The notes: generated by a model from the letters alone, not told the origin. Positions 38,981-48,202 are shown, counted from the first letter of the stretch. The stretch: 64,000 nucleotides of DNA from Enterococcus avium ATCC 14025 (GCF_000406965.1 NZ_KE136358.1:1-64000), one strand, 5' to 3'. Made by a program: numbers and translations.

Positions 38981-40441
38981 TTATCCTCGTATTTTTTGAA
39001 CCAGTTTCTCATTAACATAAACAGAAACTTGCCCATCATTTACTGGAAATACACCTTGTCCATTTTCATCCAAAACAACTTTTGCCTCGTTATTTCCCAG
39101 CAAATCAACAAATGTTTCTCCCTCATGAATAGCGCTAACGGTCATTTCTTTCTCGCCGCCTTTGGCATTCGTCATAATTATAGCAGCTCCAGAGTCACTA
39201 TCATCAAAATCACCGGTTAGCGTCCAACCAATAACATCTGGATCGTCAAAATAGTCTGCCTGATTTCCAAAGTTTAATTCTTCTCGCAATTCTATTAAGT
39301 TAGTCAGACCAGAGCCCACTGCTTCAGCTTTTTCGGTACCATAAAGATCGCCCCAGAAGACAACCGGAGTTCCTTCATTTCTCAGTAAAATCAATGAATA
39401 GGCATGTAGCTTGAACCAGCCCTCTATCCAAGACTCCAAACTTTGCCCAAGTTGGGTATCATGATTGTCAACGAAGGTAACAGCCCAGTCGGGTCGAGTC
39501 TCAATCAAGGTTCCAGCAAATATTTGCCGCATATCAAATCCACCCATCGTTGAAGCGGCTTGAAATAGATTGAAGTGCAATGGTACATCGAAAAGTGAAA
39601 TCAAATTTCCTGATGAATCAAGATATTCCTGTAACTTATCCAGCTCATCAGACCAATATTCCCCCACAACAAACAGCTCTTCGCCTTTTTCCTCTCTACG
39701 ATGCAACAACCAGTCAACAAAAAGATCAAAACGGATATGCTTTACCGCGTCCAAACGATAGCCATCAACATCCGTTAATTCTTGATACCATTTCCCCCAC
39801 TTATCTAGTTGCTCTATCGTATCGGGATTCTCCATGTCCAGATTACATCCCATTAAATAGTCAAAGTTGCCATTCTCATCATCAACTTTCGGTGCCCAGC
39901 CCTTATTTGCAAAATTAAAAATCGCATGATCTTTTTCACGAGCATCATAATCAACACCAGAAAAATTTTTCCAATTCCATTGATAGTCGTTGTATTTACC
40001 TTGACGTCCTGGGAAAGTAAATTTCGTCCATGCTTCAATTTCTTCCTTGCCAGAGCTTGGTTGTGTTCGATCATCAAATTGATAAGAAACAGCTGAGACC
40101 ACTTCCGTCTCATCAGCTCCCATAAAATGATCGAAAACAATGTCCGCATAAATTTTCAGTCCGGCTTTCTTCAATGCAGTAATACTGCTCAAATATTCTT
40201 CTTTTGTGCCATATTTTGTTCTAACACTGCCCTTTTGATCGAACTCACCAAGATCATAAAGATCGTAAGTTCCATAACCAACATCATTGGCGCCCTCTGA
40301 TCCCTTATAAGCGGGTGGCATCCAAACAGCATTGATTCCAAAGCTACTTAATTCTTCTGCTTTTTCTGCTAATGTTTTCCAATGGTTGCCATCGTTAGGC
40401 AAATACCACTCAAATCCTTGTAAAATCGTTTGTTTTCCCAT
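38981..40441 (-). CDS. Cytoplasmic alpha-amylase (GH13)
   Basis: An alpha-amylase of 486 residues without a signal peptide, so it acts on internal or imported maltodextrins or glycogen. The (beta/alpha)8 barrel motifs are clear: YADIVFDHFMG, the nucleophile Asp in DGYRLDAVKHI, the acid Glu in FVVGEYWSDEL and the transition-state Asp in FVDNHDTQ. TILQGFEWYLPNDGNHW at the start is typical of the bacterial intracellular GH13_5 group. A C-terminal beta domain follows (about 400-486). I chose the ATG at 40441, with GAGGTG 6 nt upstream. It is a single gene. Confidence 0.94.
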   Translation of the reverse strand: MGKQTILQGFEWYLPNDGNHWKTLAEKAEELSSFGINAVWMPPAYKGSEGANDVGYGTYDLYDLGEFDQKGSVRTKYGTKEEYLSSITALKKAGLKIYADIVFDHFMGADETEVVSAVSYQFDDRTQPSSGKEEIEAWTKFTFPGRQGKYNDYQWNWKNFSGVDYDAREKDHAIFNFANKGWAPKVDDENGNFDYLMGCNLDMENPDTIEQLDKWGKWYQELTDVDGYRLDAVKHIRFDLFVDWLLHRREEKGEELFVVGEYWSDELDKLQEYLDSSGNLISLFDVPLHFNLFQAASTMGGFDMRQIFAGTLIETRPDWAVTFVDNHDTQLGQSLESWIEGWFKLHAYSLILLRNEGTPVVFWGDLYGTEKAEAVGSGLTNLIELREELNFGNQADYFDDPDVIGWTLTGDFDDSDSGAAIIMTNAKGGEKEMTVSAIHEGETFVDLLGNNEAKVVLDENGQGVFPVNDGQVSVYVNEKLVQKIRG

Positions 40442-40461
40442 AACCTTCACCTCTTATATCT

Positions 40462-40489
40462 ATCATACCGAAATTAATGAAAGCTTCAA
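40462..40489 (-). promoter_or_regulatory. Promoter of the amylase gene
   Basis: On the minus strand TTGAAG (40489-40484), a 16-bp spacer and TATGAT (40467-40462) lie 20 nt before the ATG. The TGAAAGCTTCA around the -35 is palindromic but is not a full catabolite-response element. Confidence 0.5.
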
Positions 40490-40520
40490 AATAAGACGAA
40501 CCATATTATTAAGTTTAAAC

Positions 40521-40560
40521 GTTTTTGAATGTTTTTGGTCGTTTTTGATTGTCTTTTGAA
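40521..40560 (+). promoter_or_regulatory. Four tandem 10-bp repeats, probable FruR operator
   Basis: Four consecutive units, GTTTTTGAAT, GTTTTTGGTC, GTTTTTGATT and GTCTTTTGAA, follow each other with exactly 10-bp spacing. They lie just before and across the -35 of the fru promoter. DeoR-type repressors often bind such direct repeats, so self-repression by the adjacent FruR is the likely use. Confidence 0.65.
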
Positions 40561-40577
40561 AATATTTATGTTACTAT
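40549..40577 (+). promoter_or_regulatory. Promoter of fruRKA
   Basis: TTGTCT (40549-40554), a 17-bp spacer and TACTAT (40572-40577) lie 23 nt before the fruR ATG. The -35 overlaps the last two operator repeats. Confidence 0.6.
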
Positions 40578-40599
40578 TTCAGTTGAAGGAGGATTGAAA

Positions 40600-41352
40600 A
40601 TGCTTACAGAAGAAAGACATAGAAAAATAATCGAGTGGTTGGAACGTGATGGATTAGTGAAATCTCAAGATTTGATTCAATGGTTGGACTCTTCCGAATC
40701 AACAATACGTCGAGACTTACAAGAATTAGAAAATTTGCAAATGCTGGAGCGCGTTCACGGCGGTGCTAAACGTCCACAGCATCTTGAACAAGAACTAGGC
40801 ATGTTCGAAAAATCATCCAAAAACGTTCAACAGAAAAAAATGATCGCTGAATATGCAGCTGAAAGTATTACTGAGGGTGATGTCATTTATTTAGATGCTG
40901 GAACGACAACCTCTGAAATGATTCCATTCCTTAAAAATCGCACAATTACGGTTGTTACAAACTCAGTTGGCCTCGCCGCTCGACTAGTTGAAGCACAAAT
41001 CGCAACAATTGTACTAGGCGGACGCATCAAACTGACAACTGACGCAGTCGTTGGCTCACAGGCCTTAGAACAATTGAAACAGTATCGTTTTAACAAAGCG
41101 TTCATGGGAATGAACGGAGTCCACTTAGATAGCGGCTATTCCACTCCTGACCCTGAAGAAGCAATTCTAAAAAGAACAGCTATTCAACAATCTGAAGAAG
41201 CATTTGTTTTAGTTGATCACAGCAAATTCAATCAAACAAGTTTTGTCAGTGTCGCTTCATTGTCAGCAGCTTCGATCCTCACCGACACCTGTCCTTTGGT
41301 TATCCATGATCAAATCACAGAACAAACTACCTTGAAGGAGGTTTCTGTATGA
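40600..41352 (+). CDS. fruR: DeoR family fructose operon repressor
   Basis: A transcription repressor of 250 residues. The N-terminal DeoR helix-turn-helix (about 1-57) has LDSSESTIRRDLQELENLQMLERVHGG. The DeoRC sugar-phosphate sensor domain has YLDAGTTTSEMI and GVHLDSGYSTPDPEEA, and VLVDHSKFNQTSF closes it. It most likely senses fructose-1-phosphate, given fruK and fruA downstream. The ATG at 40600 follows GAAGGAGGATTGAAA. It overlaps fruK by 4 nt (ATGA). Confidence 0.95.
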   Translation: MLTEERHRKIIEWLERDGLVKSQDLIQWLDSSESTIRRDLQELENLQMLERVHGGAKRPQHLEQELGMFEKSSKNVQQKKMIAEYAAESITEGDVIYLDAGTTTSEMIPFLKNRTITVVTNSVGLAARLVEAQIATIVLGGRIKLTTDAVVGSQALEQLKQYRFNKAFMGMNGVHLDSGYSTPDPEEAILKRTAIQQSEEAFVLVDHSKFNQTSFVSVASLSAASILTDTCPLVIHDQITEQTTLKEVSV

Positions 41353-42263
41353 TTTATACAGTGACACTAAACCCATCAATTGACTACATCGTCCATGTCG
41401 ATCAACTAACTATCGGCGATGTTAATCGGATGAAAAGCGATTTGAAACTGCCAGGAGGAAAAGGCATCAATGTTTCACGTATTTTAAAACGTATTGATAA
41501 CGATTCTACCGCCTTAGGCTTTGTTGGTGGATTTACTGGACATTTTATTGAGAAATGGCTAAAAAAAGAAAGCATTCAAACAAACTTCACACCAGTTTCC
41601 GACGATACACGAATCAATATCAAATTGAAAGCAAATGAAGAAACCGAAATTAACGGACTAGGTCCAATCGTTTCAACTGAAGAAATGCTTGAACTGAAAA
41701 AAGTTTTAGGAAGCTTAAATGCAAACGATATAGTGGTTTTATCAGGAAGTAAGCCTGCTAGTGTTCCAACAGGTTTTTATCAAGATTTAATTGAAATCAT
41801 TAAAGCACAAGGAGCCTCATTTGTTATTGATACCACTGGTGCAGATTTGATGGATGCCTTAGAAAAGAAGCCTTTATTAGTCAAACCAAACAATCATGAA
41901 TTGGCTGATCTATATCAAACGACTTTTACGTCTGTTGAAGACATTTTTCCATTTGGTCAACGTTTACTAGATGAAGGTGCGCAGCATGCACTCGTTTCAA
42001 TGGCTGGTGATGGCGCATTATTATTTACTAGCGAAGGAGTCTATCAGTCAAATGTACTAAAGCGGGCAGTGAAAAATTCAGTTGGCGCTGGAGATTCAAT
42101 GATTGCGGGTTTTGTTGGAAGCTTCACTAAAACTCAAGATCCTGTCGAAGCCTTTAAATGGGGAGTGGCCTGCGGTAGTGCTACCACTTTTTCAGATGAT
42201 TTAGCCACTGCAGATTTTATTCAAGAATTACTACCAGAAGTTGAGATCACCAAAGTAAAATAA
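41349..42263 (+). CDS. fruK: 1-phosphofructokinase
   Basis: A PfkB family kinase of 304 residues that converts fructose-1-phosphate, made by the PTS, to fructose-1,6-bisphosphate. MIYTVTLNPSIDY at the start, LPGGKGINVSRIL and the closing NSVGAGDSMIAGFV with its catalytic Asp are signature PfkB blocks. It overlaps fruR by 4 nt and leads into fruA after 53 nt, the standard fruRKA order. The GGAGG ribosome site lies in the end of fruR. Confidence 0.97.
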   Translation: MIYTVTLNPSIDYIVHVDQLTIGDVNRMKSDLKLPGGKGINVSRILKRIDNDSTALGFVGGFTGHFIEKWLKKESIQTNFTPVSDDTRINIKLKANEETEINGLGPIVSTEEMLELKKVLGSLNANDIVVLSGSKPASVPTGFYQDLIEIIKAQGASFVIDTTGADLMDALEKKPLLVKPNNHELADLYQTTFTSVEDIFPFGQRLLDEGAQHALVSMAGDGALLFTSEGVYQSNVLKRAVKNSVGAGDSMIAGFVGSFTKTQDPVEAFKWGVACGSATTFSDDLATADFIQELLPEVEITKVK

Positions 42264-42316
42264 TTCAGATCTCCCCTTCTGTTTGAACACATTTTATAAC
42301 AATTGGAGGAACTATA

Positions 42317-44242
42317 ATGGATATTAAGGACTTATTGATCAAAGATGCCATGATTATGGATTTGCAGGCGACGACTAAAAAAGCCGCTATCGATGAAATG
42401 GTTCAAAAAATGTATGATGCTGGGCGAATTTCTGATGTTGATGTCTACAAAGAAGGTATTTTAAATCGTGAGGCCCAAACTTCAACTGGCTTAGGTGATG
42501 GCATCGCAATGCCTCATGCAAAAAACAGTGCCGTCAAAGAAGCTACCGTTCTATTTGCAAAAAGTAAAAATGGTGTGGACTATGAATCCCTAGATGGGCA
42601 ACCTACCTACTTGTTTTTCATGATTGCTGCTCCAGAAGGTGCTAATGATACGCATCTGCAAGCTTTGGCTGCCTTGTCTAGACTGTTGATCAATCCTGAC
42701 TTCGTCGCTAAATTGAAAGCTGCCGAAACACCTGAACAGGTTCAAGCAACTTTTGATGCAGCAGAAAAAGCGAAGGAAGCTGAAGAAAAAGCAGAAGCTC
42801 ATTCGGAGGCTGAAGAAAAAAGCAAAGATACTAACCGTCGATATATTGTAGCGGTTACAGCGTGCCCTACCGGAATTGCTCATACTTATATGGCCGAAGA
42901 TGCTTTAAAGAAAAAAGCAAAGGAAATGGGTGTTGATATCAAGGTTGAGACCAACGGATCTGAAGGAATCAAACATCGCCTCAGTGATGAAGATATTGCT
43001 CGAGCAGATGGTGTCATTATAGCCGCTGATAAAAAAGTGGAAATGAATCGTTTTAATGGCAAAGAATTAGTCAACCGTCCAGTTAGTGATGGTATTCGGA
43101 AGCCAGAGGAACTAATCAATTTAGCATTAAGTGGAAGTGCCCCTGTCTACCATGGTAATGCTGAAGAATCTTCAGCTACGGAAGAGAAGAGTGATAACGG
43201 AACTTTAGGCCAACGTATTTACAAGGATTTAATGAACGGTGTTTCCCATATGCTGCCATTTGTAATCGGTGGAGGAATCATGATCGCTTTATCATTCATG
43301 ATTGACCAATTTATGGGAGTTCCTCAATCGGAATTGGCAAACCTTGGTAATTACAACCAAATCGCTAGTTGGTTTAACCAAATCGGCGGCGCCGCATTTG
43401 GATTCATGCTTCCTGTACTTGCTGGTTTTATCGCATCAAGTATTGCTGATCGTCCTGGCTTAATCGCTGGATTTGCCGCTGGAGCGTTAGCAAATACTGG
43501 GGGTGCTGGATTTTTAGGCGCATTAATTGGTGGATTCTTAGCTGGTTATGTCATCATTTTCTTGAAAAAGATCTTTAAAAACTTGCCGAAATCACTTGAA
43601 GGTATTAAAGCAATTCTTTTCTATCCGTTCTTTGGTTTGATGATTACTGGATTCTTAATGCTCTTAGTCAATGTTCCAATGAAGGCAATTAATGATGGGT
43701 TAAATGGCTTTCTAACTGGGTTAAGCGGATCAAATGCAATTTTACTTGGTGCTTTGCTTGGCGGAATGATGGCTGTCGATCTGGGCGGTCCTATTAATAA
43801 AGCAGCTTATGTATTTGGTACAGCAACACTTGCGACAAGTGTCGCTCAAGGTGGGTCAATCGTAATGGCAGCTGTTATGGCTGGTGGAATGGTTCCTCCT
43901 TTAGCAATCTTCGTTGCAACTCGTTTATTCAAAAACAAGTTTGAAAAAAGTCAAGTAGACGCAGGATTAACGAACATTGTAATGGGGCTCTCATTCGTAA
44001 CAGAAGGAGCGATACCCTTTGCAGCTGCCGATCCAATTCGTGTAATTCCAAGTTTCGTAGTTGGTTCAGCTTTAGCTGGTGGTTTAGTTGGTGCTGTTGG
44101 TATTAAGTTACTCGCTCCTCATGGTGGTATCTTTGTTGTTCTTTTATTAAGCCACCCACTACTTTATCTTTTGTTTATTATCATTGGAGCGATTGTTTCA
44201 GGTGTTATCTACGGTTTAGTAAAAAAACCTATTACTAAATAA
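42317..44242 (+). CDS. fruA: PTS fructose transporter, fused subunits IIABC
   Basis: A membrane permease of 641 residues that imports fructose as fructose-1-phosphate. The IIA domain (1-150) has the phospho-His H67 in GIAMPHAKN. An Ala/Glu/Lys-rich linker (150-172) precedes the IIB domain, with phospho-Cys C183 in TACPTGIAHTYMAEDAL. The IIC domain (about 300-641) holds the membrane helices, with LPFVIGGGIMIALSFM and FVTEGAIPFAAADP. Fusion order A-B-C is the usual Firmicute form. GGAGGAACTATA precedes the ATG, and a strong terminator follows. Confidence 0.97.
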   Translation: MDIKDLLIKDAMIMDLQATTKKAAIDEMVQKMYDAGRISDVDVYKEGILNREAQTSTGLGDGIAMPHAKNSAVKEATVLFAKSKNGVDYESLDGQPTYLFFMIAAPEGANDTHLQALAALSRLLINPDFVAKLKAAETPEQVQATFDAAEKAKEAEEKAEAHSEAEEKSKDTNRRYIVAVTACPTGIAHTYMAEDALKKKAKEMGVDIKVETNGSEGIKHRLSDEDIARADGVIIAADKKVEMNRFNGKELVNRPVSDGIRKPEELINLALSGSAPVYHGNAEESSATEEKSDNGTLGQRIYKDLMNGVSHMLPFVIGGGIMIALSFMIDQFMGVPQSELANLGNYNQIASWFNQIGGAAFGFMLPVLAGFIASSIADRPGLIAGFAAGALANTGGAGFLGALIGGFLAGYVIIFLKKIFKNLPKSLEGIKAILFYPFFGLMITGFLMLLVNVPMKAINDGLNGFLTGLSGSNAILLGALLGGMMAVDLGGPINKAAYVFGTATLATSVAQGGSIVMAAVMAGGMVPPLAIFVATRLFKNKFEKSQVDAGLTNIVMGLSFVTEGAIPFAAADPIRVIPSFVVGSALAGGLVGAVGIKLLAPHGGIFVVLLLSHPLLYLLFIIIGAIVSGVIYGLVKKPITK

Positions 44243-44285
44243 AAAGAAATCCACTCTCACAAAAAATTGAGAGTGGATTTTTTTA
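44243..44285. terminator. Terminator after fruA, shared with the convergent small gene
   Basis: A 13-bp perfect stem, 44247-44259 with 44268-44280, is followed by seven T on the plus strand and flanked by A on the other side. The 61-residue gene on the minus strand ends inside it. Confidence 0.92.
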
Positions 44286-44468
44286 CATCCAGCGATCTTT
44301 TCTACGCGCTCTGACTGGCTGAGGTTTTGGTTTGATAGAAAAAAGAATCATCCCAATAAAGAGGACAATAATTGACAAAGGAATTTCTAGTGACGGAAGC
44401 GGCAACGCAAAAATTACTCCTACAATCAGTAAGCAACTACCCATAATCTTAATATACCTGTGATCCAT
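44283..44468 (-). CDS. 61-residue two-helix membrane protein, function unknown
   Basis: A small protein with two hydrophobic segments (about 7-24 and 29-44) and a strongly basic C-terminus (KPKPQPVRARRKDRW), so the tail should be cytosolic. AAGGAGAGG lies 8 nt before the ATG, which supports real translation. It might belong to one of the short DUF families of lactic acid bacteria, such as DUF3188, but I cannot confirm that. It is a single gene, convergent with fruA. Confidence 0.65.
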   Translation of the reverse strand: MDHRYIKIMGSCLLIVGVIFALPLPSLEIPLSIIVLFIGMILFSIKPKPQPVRARRKDRWM

Positions 44469-44556
44469 AGATAACCTCTCCTTTTCGTATTCGTATGAAT
44501 GAAATAATTTTTTAAGTTACATACCAACCATTACTTACTAGGAAATTCAAGTTCCT

Positions 44557-45885
44557 CTATATTTCAAGTATGTCTAATTGATTTTTTGCGGACACTTTCT
44601 TTTGATCAATAAAGGAAACAATCAGATGTTTGGCTTCTTTTTCTAACGAGAATGTCAACGAATCATTTTTACGACTAACTTGATGAATCGTCATATCTTT
44701 TAGTGCGGATTTCAACTCTTCTAAAGGAAAATCCAAAAAAGCTTTTTTCGGAATAAACAATTGTAAAACAGCAGTATAGTCTTTATAACGCATATCCTGA
44801 ATTTCAAATTCGATTGAATCACGGATATAATATTCAAAAGCGGCTAAACCCTTATCCAAGGTTAGCTCAGGATATAAAATATGATAATTCATCATTCGTT
44901 CACTTTCATCATCAATCCAAGGAAAATAGGCTAGAGCATTTAGACCACCTTTCATTCGATTCACGCGATATTGGTTCGTTAAAAAATTGTAAGTGCGTGT
45001 CACAAAATAAGATGCCTCACTCTTCTCAGTTGGTTGAAATTGTTCATTTTGATATTGAACAGTTTGAATCACAGTATCTTCAAAAGCAAATTCAATGTAG
45101 GGCTGTTTTAATAACCCAACTCCATTGGTATAGGATAATTGTGAAATTCCAAGTTGATCTCGGAATAATTGTTGAAATTTCAAGTTTGCCTTTTCTTGCC
45201 ATTGAAAAGGGTCTTTGTACAATTCGAAGAAAACACCAGATCCTAATTCAGCTACTCTTTCCACTTGCTGAATCTCTAGCAATAGTTGCTTAGCGAATAA
45301 TTTTTTATAAGGTGCTCCTAAAAATAGCCACCAGCAAGCGGTTAAACATACTCCCTTATAAAACACATCATAGCCGGGAAATACGTTACAATCGACGACT
45401 ATATCTCCATTAAGGCCTTTCATCTTTGGTAGCACATTTGTTTCTTTAGCTGTTTCAAAAGAACGACGTTCAGATAAATCACTTGTATTATGATAAAGAT
45501 ATTCATCATAGGAACGAATGTAAGCAAAAAAACCATGGTCAATCAAGCGGTTCTTCAGGTAATCCAGATACACTCTTTCCCAATAATAAAAATTCTTTTC
45601 CTTGATGATATACTTTTCAAATAACGTATCACTTAAAAGATGTAGAGTTGTTTCCTCTTCAGAATTCTTCAACTGCAACCAGAAATCTTCCTTCATGCCA
45701 AAGCTCGAAATCACCCGCTTCAATTGATTCTGATCAAATAACTGCTCTTTTCCGTTAATCAACATTTTGTCTGGTTCCAGCAATAGGCGACTCATGACTA
45801 ACCAATCATTTATCTTTGATTGGATGTCGGCTTGCTTCAAATCGTAAAGCTGGCTGACACTATAAATCTTTTGATTTTTTTCCAT
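44557..45885 (-). CDS. Uncharacterised 442-residue protein
   Basis: I do not recognise the family. The protein is soluble by appearance, with no signal peptide and no clear membrane helix apart from a short CLTACWWLFLGAP stretch near 185. It is rich in Tyr, Phe and Leu, and no enzyme motif stands out. AAAGGGG lies 6 nt before the ATG at 45885, and codon use looks like that of its neighbours. It stands alone between a small membrane protein and a divergent 48-residue gene. The length and lack of frameshifts support a real gene. Confidence 0.72.
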   Translation of the reverse strand: MEKNQKIYSVSQLYDLKQADIQSKINDWLVMSRLLLEPDKMLINGKEQLFDQNQLKRVISSFGMKEDFWLQLKNSEEETTLHLLSDTLFEKYIIKEKNFYYWERVYLDYLKNRLIDHGFFAYIRSYDEYLYHNTSDLSERRSFETAKETNVLPKMKGLNGDIVVDCNVFPGYDVFYKGVCLTACWWLFLGAPYKKLFAKQLLLEIQQVERVAELGSGVFFELYKDPFQWQEKANLKFQQLFRDQLGISQLSYTNGVGLLKQPYIEFAFEDTVIQTVQYQNEQFQPTEKSEASYFVTRTYNFLTNQYRVNRMKGGLNALAYFPWIDDESERMMNYHILYPELTLDKGLAAFEYYIRDSIEFEIQDMRYKDYTAVLQLFIPKKAFLDFPLEELKSALKDMTIHQVSRKNDSLTFSLEKEAKHLIVSFIDQKKVSAKNQLDILEI

Positions 45886-46018
45886 TGCTTTCCCCTTTCT
45901 CATCACTCTATTATAATTATATCGTAAAGATTTAAAAAACCCTATGAAATTGATTACTAAGTTTTAAAAAATTGTATACTATAGTAGAATATGATAAAAC
46001 TAAAATGGAGGGGTTCAG

Positions 46019-46165
46019 ATGGGCCTGAAATTTGAAAAAACCGATGATTTAGATAAATTATTTGAATCTTTTGCGGTAGATCCAGACAAAAAAGTTCAAA
46101 AAGACGAAGATATCCAAAAATTTCTAAAACCAAAAAATGAACAAACTGATAAAAAAAAGGATTAG
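46019..46165 (+). CDS. 48-residue highly charged protein (possibly SPJ_0845 family)
   Basis: The frame starts MGLKFEKTDDLDKLFESF and ends EQTDKKKD. TGGAGGGG lies about 6 nt before the ATG. The N-terminal block KTDDLDKLFESF resembles small proteins annotated SPJ_0845 in streptococci and enterococci, recalled without a search. It has no hydrophobic segment. It is divergent from the 442-residue gene and convergent with ysxC, with which it shares a terminator. The function is unknown. Confidence 0.7.
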   Translation: MGLKFEKTDDLDKLFESFAVDPDKKVQKDEDIQKFLKPKNEQTDKKKD

Positions 46166-46192
46166 GCTTCTTAGGCCTAGTCCTTTTCTATT
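46150..46192. terminator. Shared terminator of the 48-residue gene and ysxC
   Basis: AAAAGGATTAGGC pairs with GCCTAGTCCTTTT with one mismatch, with A- and T-runs on the two sides. The stop codon of the plus-strand gene lies in the stem, and the ysxC stop is at its edge. Confidence 0.8.
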
Positions 46193-46767
46193 GCTGCTTC
46201 AATTGCTGCCCATGCTTCTTCTTTTCCTTTTTTTGTCTCAGATGAGAAAAGGATGAATGTATCCTCAGGATCAAAATCTAATTTTTTCTTGATTGCACTA
46301 GTATGCTTGTTCCATTTACCACGTGGAATCTTATCTGCTTTTGTCGCAACCACAATCACAGGAATATTGTAGTATTTCAAAAATTCATACATTTGAATAT
46401 CTTCCTTACTTGGATCATGGCGTATATCAACTAAAGAAACTACCGCACGTAACTGTTTGCGGCTGGTAATATAGGTTTCAATCATCTCACCCCACTTCGC
46501 TCTTTCTGTTTTCGATACCTTCGCATAGCCATATCCAGGTACATCAACAAAATGTAGCGCATTTTCGATGAGATAAAAGTTTAAAGTTTGAGTTTTCCCT
46601 GGTTTCCCTGAAGTCCTCGCTAAATTTTTTCGATCAATCAACGTATTGATAAAAGAAGATTTCCCAACATTTGATCGTCCTGCTAACGCAATCTCAGGTA
46701 AATCAGTTTCAGGATACTGTTTTGGCGAGACCGCACTAATAACGATCTCTGCATTATGCACTTTCAT
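46177..46767 (-). CDS. ysxC: Ribosome biogenesis GTPase YsxC/EngB
   Basis: An essential GTPase of 196 residues that helps assemble the large ribosomal subunit. All G motifs are seen: G1 [13 protein letters not shown]2 region with [10 protein letters not shown]3 DVPGYG, G4 VATKADKI and G5 SSETKKG. The length is normal. It follows clpX, as in many Firmicutes, but here an intergenic repeat of about 120 bp and a terminator separate the two, so it may have its own promoter. Confidence 0.97.
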   Translation of the reverse strand: MKVHNAEIVISAVSPKQYPETDLPEIALAGRSNVGKSSFINTLIDRKNLARTSGKPGKTQTLNFYLIENALHFVDVPGYGYAKVSKTERAKWGEMIETYITSRKQLRAVVSLVDIRHDPSKEDIQMYEFLKYYNIPVIVVATKADKIPRGKWNKHTSAIKKKLDFDPEDTFILFSSETKKGKEEAWAAIEAAIEKD

Positions 46768-46805
46768 TCCTTCACGCCTTTCAAAAAGAGGTGGTGACAG
46801 AGGTG

Positions 46806-46927
46806 GTCAGCTTCAAGAAATAAGAAGGAATTTCCGAAAATTATTTCTCAAATTTTTGTGAAATTTCGACTTATTTCCGAAGAAGCTACTTCTGGAACAC
46901 CGTTTATTCGGAAAAAGAAGCTATGAC
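46806..46927. repeat. Dispersed intergenic repeat, copy B
   Basis: An imperfect palindrome of about 122 bp related to 20127-20235. It opens GTCAGCTTCAAGAAATAAG and closes CTTATTT..GAAGCTATGAC, so the ends are inverted. The internal arms GAAATAAG..AAATTTC and GAAATTT..CTTATTT also pair. It lies between clpX and ysxC. No open frame is present. Confidence 0.7.
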
Positions 46928-46945
46928 AAGACTTTTGTCACAGCT
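46908..46945 (-). terminator. Terminator after clpX at the end of repeat copy B
   Basis: AGCTGTGACAA with TTGTCATAGCT (46945-46935 and 46929-46919, one mismatch) is followed by CTTTTTC on the minus strand. It overlaps the right end of the repeat, about 10 nt after the clpX stop. Confidence 0.65.
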
Positions 46946-46954
46946 CCTGCTTTA

Positions 46955-48202
46955 CTAACCAGCTTTTTTCTTATTGTTATGGTATTCAATAATCGGTTTA
47001 CCCGAGCCTTCGACAGAATCCTTCGTAACTATTACTTTTTCGATCGATTCATCAGAAGGAATATCAAACATCACATCCATCATAACATCCTCAATGATAG
47101 AACGCAGACCACGAGCACCTGTATTACGTGCAATCGCTTTGTCCGCAATTGCATTCAACGCATCCGCATCGAAAGATAAATCTGTATCATCATAGGAAAG
47201 CAATTTTTGATATTGCTTCACTAAAGCATTTTTCGGTTCCGTTAAAATTCGAACCAGATCCTCTGTTGTAAGTTTTTCTAACGCAGTTGTAACTGGCAAG
47301 CGTCCGATAAATTCTGGAATCAGACCAAATTTCAATAGATCTTCTGGAATAATCTGCTGCATGATACTTGCATCTTCATCAATTTTTTTATTATTTTTAC
47401 CAAAACCAATAGTTTTTTCACCTAAACGATTTTTAACAATCGTTTCGATTCCATCAAAGGCTCCACCAACAATAAACAAAATATTGGTCGTATCAATTTG
47501 AATAAACTCTTGATGTGGGTGTTTACGTCCCCCTTGAGGCGGAACACTAGCAACCGTTCCTTCAAGAATTTTAAGTAACGCTTGTTGAACACCTTCGCCG
47601 GAAACATCACGAGTGATTGAAACATTTTCGCTCTTACGCGTAATCTTATCAATTTCATCAATATAGATGATTCCTTTTTCAGCACGCTCAACATTGTAAT
47701 CGGCCGCCTGTAACAGCTTCAACAATATATTTTCAACGTCTTCACCAACATAACCTGCTTCAGTTAAACTTGTTGCATCTGCAATGGCGAATGGAACATT
47801 TAAGGTTCTTGCCAAAGTTTGTGCCAAAAATGTCTTACCTGAACCTGTTGGTCCAATCAAACAGATATTACTCTTTTGTAATTCAACTTCATCTAGTCCA
47901 TCGTTTTCAGTATTCACTCGTTTATAATGATTGTACACCGCAACCGACAAGGCCTTTTTTGCCCGATCTTGACCGATAACATATTGGTTTAGAACATCTA
48001 ATAATTCTTTTGGTTTTGGTACATCAATAAATTCACGAATAGCTTCTTCATGGAATTCTTCATCTATAATCTCTTTACAAAGGTCGATACACTCATTACA
48101 AATGTAAACTCCCGGACCCGCAACAACTTTTTTTACTTCTTCTTGGGTCTTTCCACAAAATGAACAGCGGACTGTTTCACCTGCGCCTGTGCTCTCATAC
48201 AT
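46955..48202 (-). CDS. clpX: ATP-dependent Clp protease ATP-binding subunit ClpX
   Basis: An AAA+ unfoldase of 415 residues that feeds proteins to ClpP. An N-terminal zinc-binding domain ([11 protein letters not shown] ... CNECIDLC, about 10-40) binds adaptors. The AAA+ core has Walker [13 protein letters not shown], Walker [10 protein letters not shown] and the IGF loop [14 protein letters not shown]-type region that docks on ClpP. I chose the ATG at 48202 because GAGGTG lies 6 nt before it; a GTG three codons earlier sits in that site. The extended -10 promoter upstream fits a single-gene unit. Confidence 0.97.
   Translation of the reverse strand: MYESTGAGETVRCSFCGKTQEEVKKVVAGPGVYICNECIDLCKEIIDEEFHEEAIREFIDVPKPKELLDVLNQYVIGQDRAKKALSVAVYNHYKRVNTENDGLDEVELQKSNICLIGPTGSGKTFLAQTLARTLNVPFAIADATSLTEAGYVGEDVENILLKLLQAADYNVERAEKGIIYIDEIDKITRKSENVSITRDVSGEGVQQALLKILEGTVASVPPQGGRKHPHQEFIQIDTTNILFIVGGAFDGIETIVKNRLGEKTIGFGKNNKKIDEDASIMQQIIPEDLLKFGLIPEFIGRLPVTTALEKLTTEDLVRILTEPKNALVKQYQKLLSYDDTDLSFDADALNAIADKAIARNTGARGLRSIIEDVMMDVMFDIPSDESIEKVIVTKDSVEGSGKPIIEYHNNKKKAG

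Noticed and set aside
40478-40490. TGAAAGCTTCA near the amylase promoter as a catabolite-response element
   Set aside because: It is shorter than the cre consensus and lacks the central CG.
40521-40560. The 10-bp repeats as a CRISPR or satellite array
   Set aside because: Units are too short, have no spacers and lie on a promoter. An operator fits better.
44814-45293. A 159-codon plus-strand frame opposite the 442-residue protein
   Set aside because: Its composition (many His, Gln and Tyr) looks like an antisense shadow. The minus-strand gene has the better start and length.
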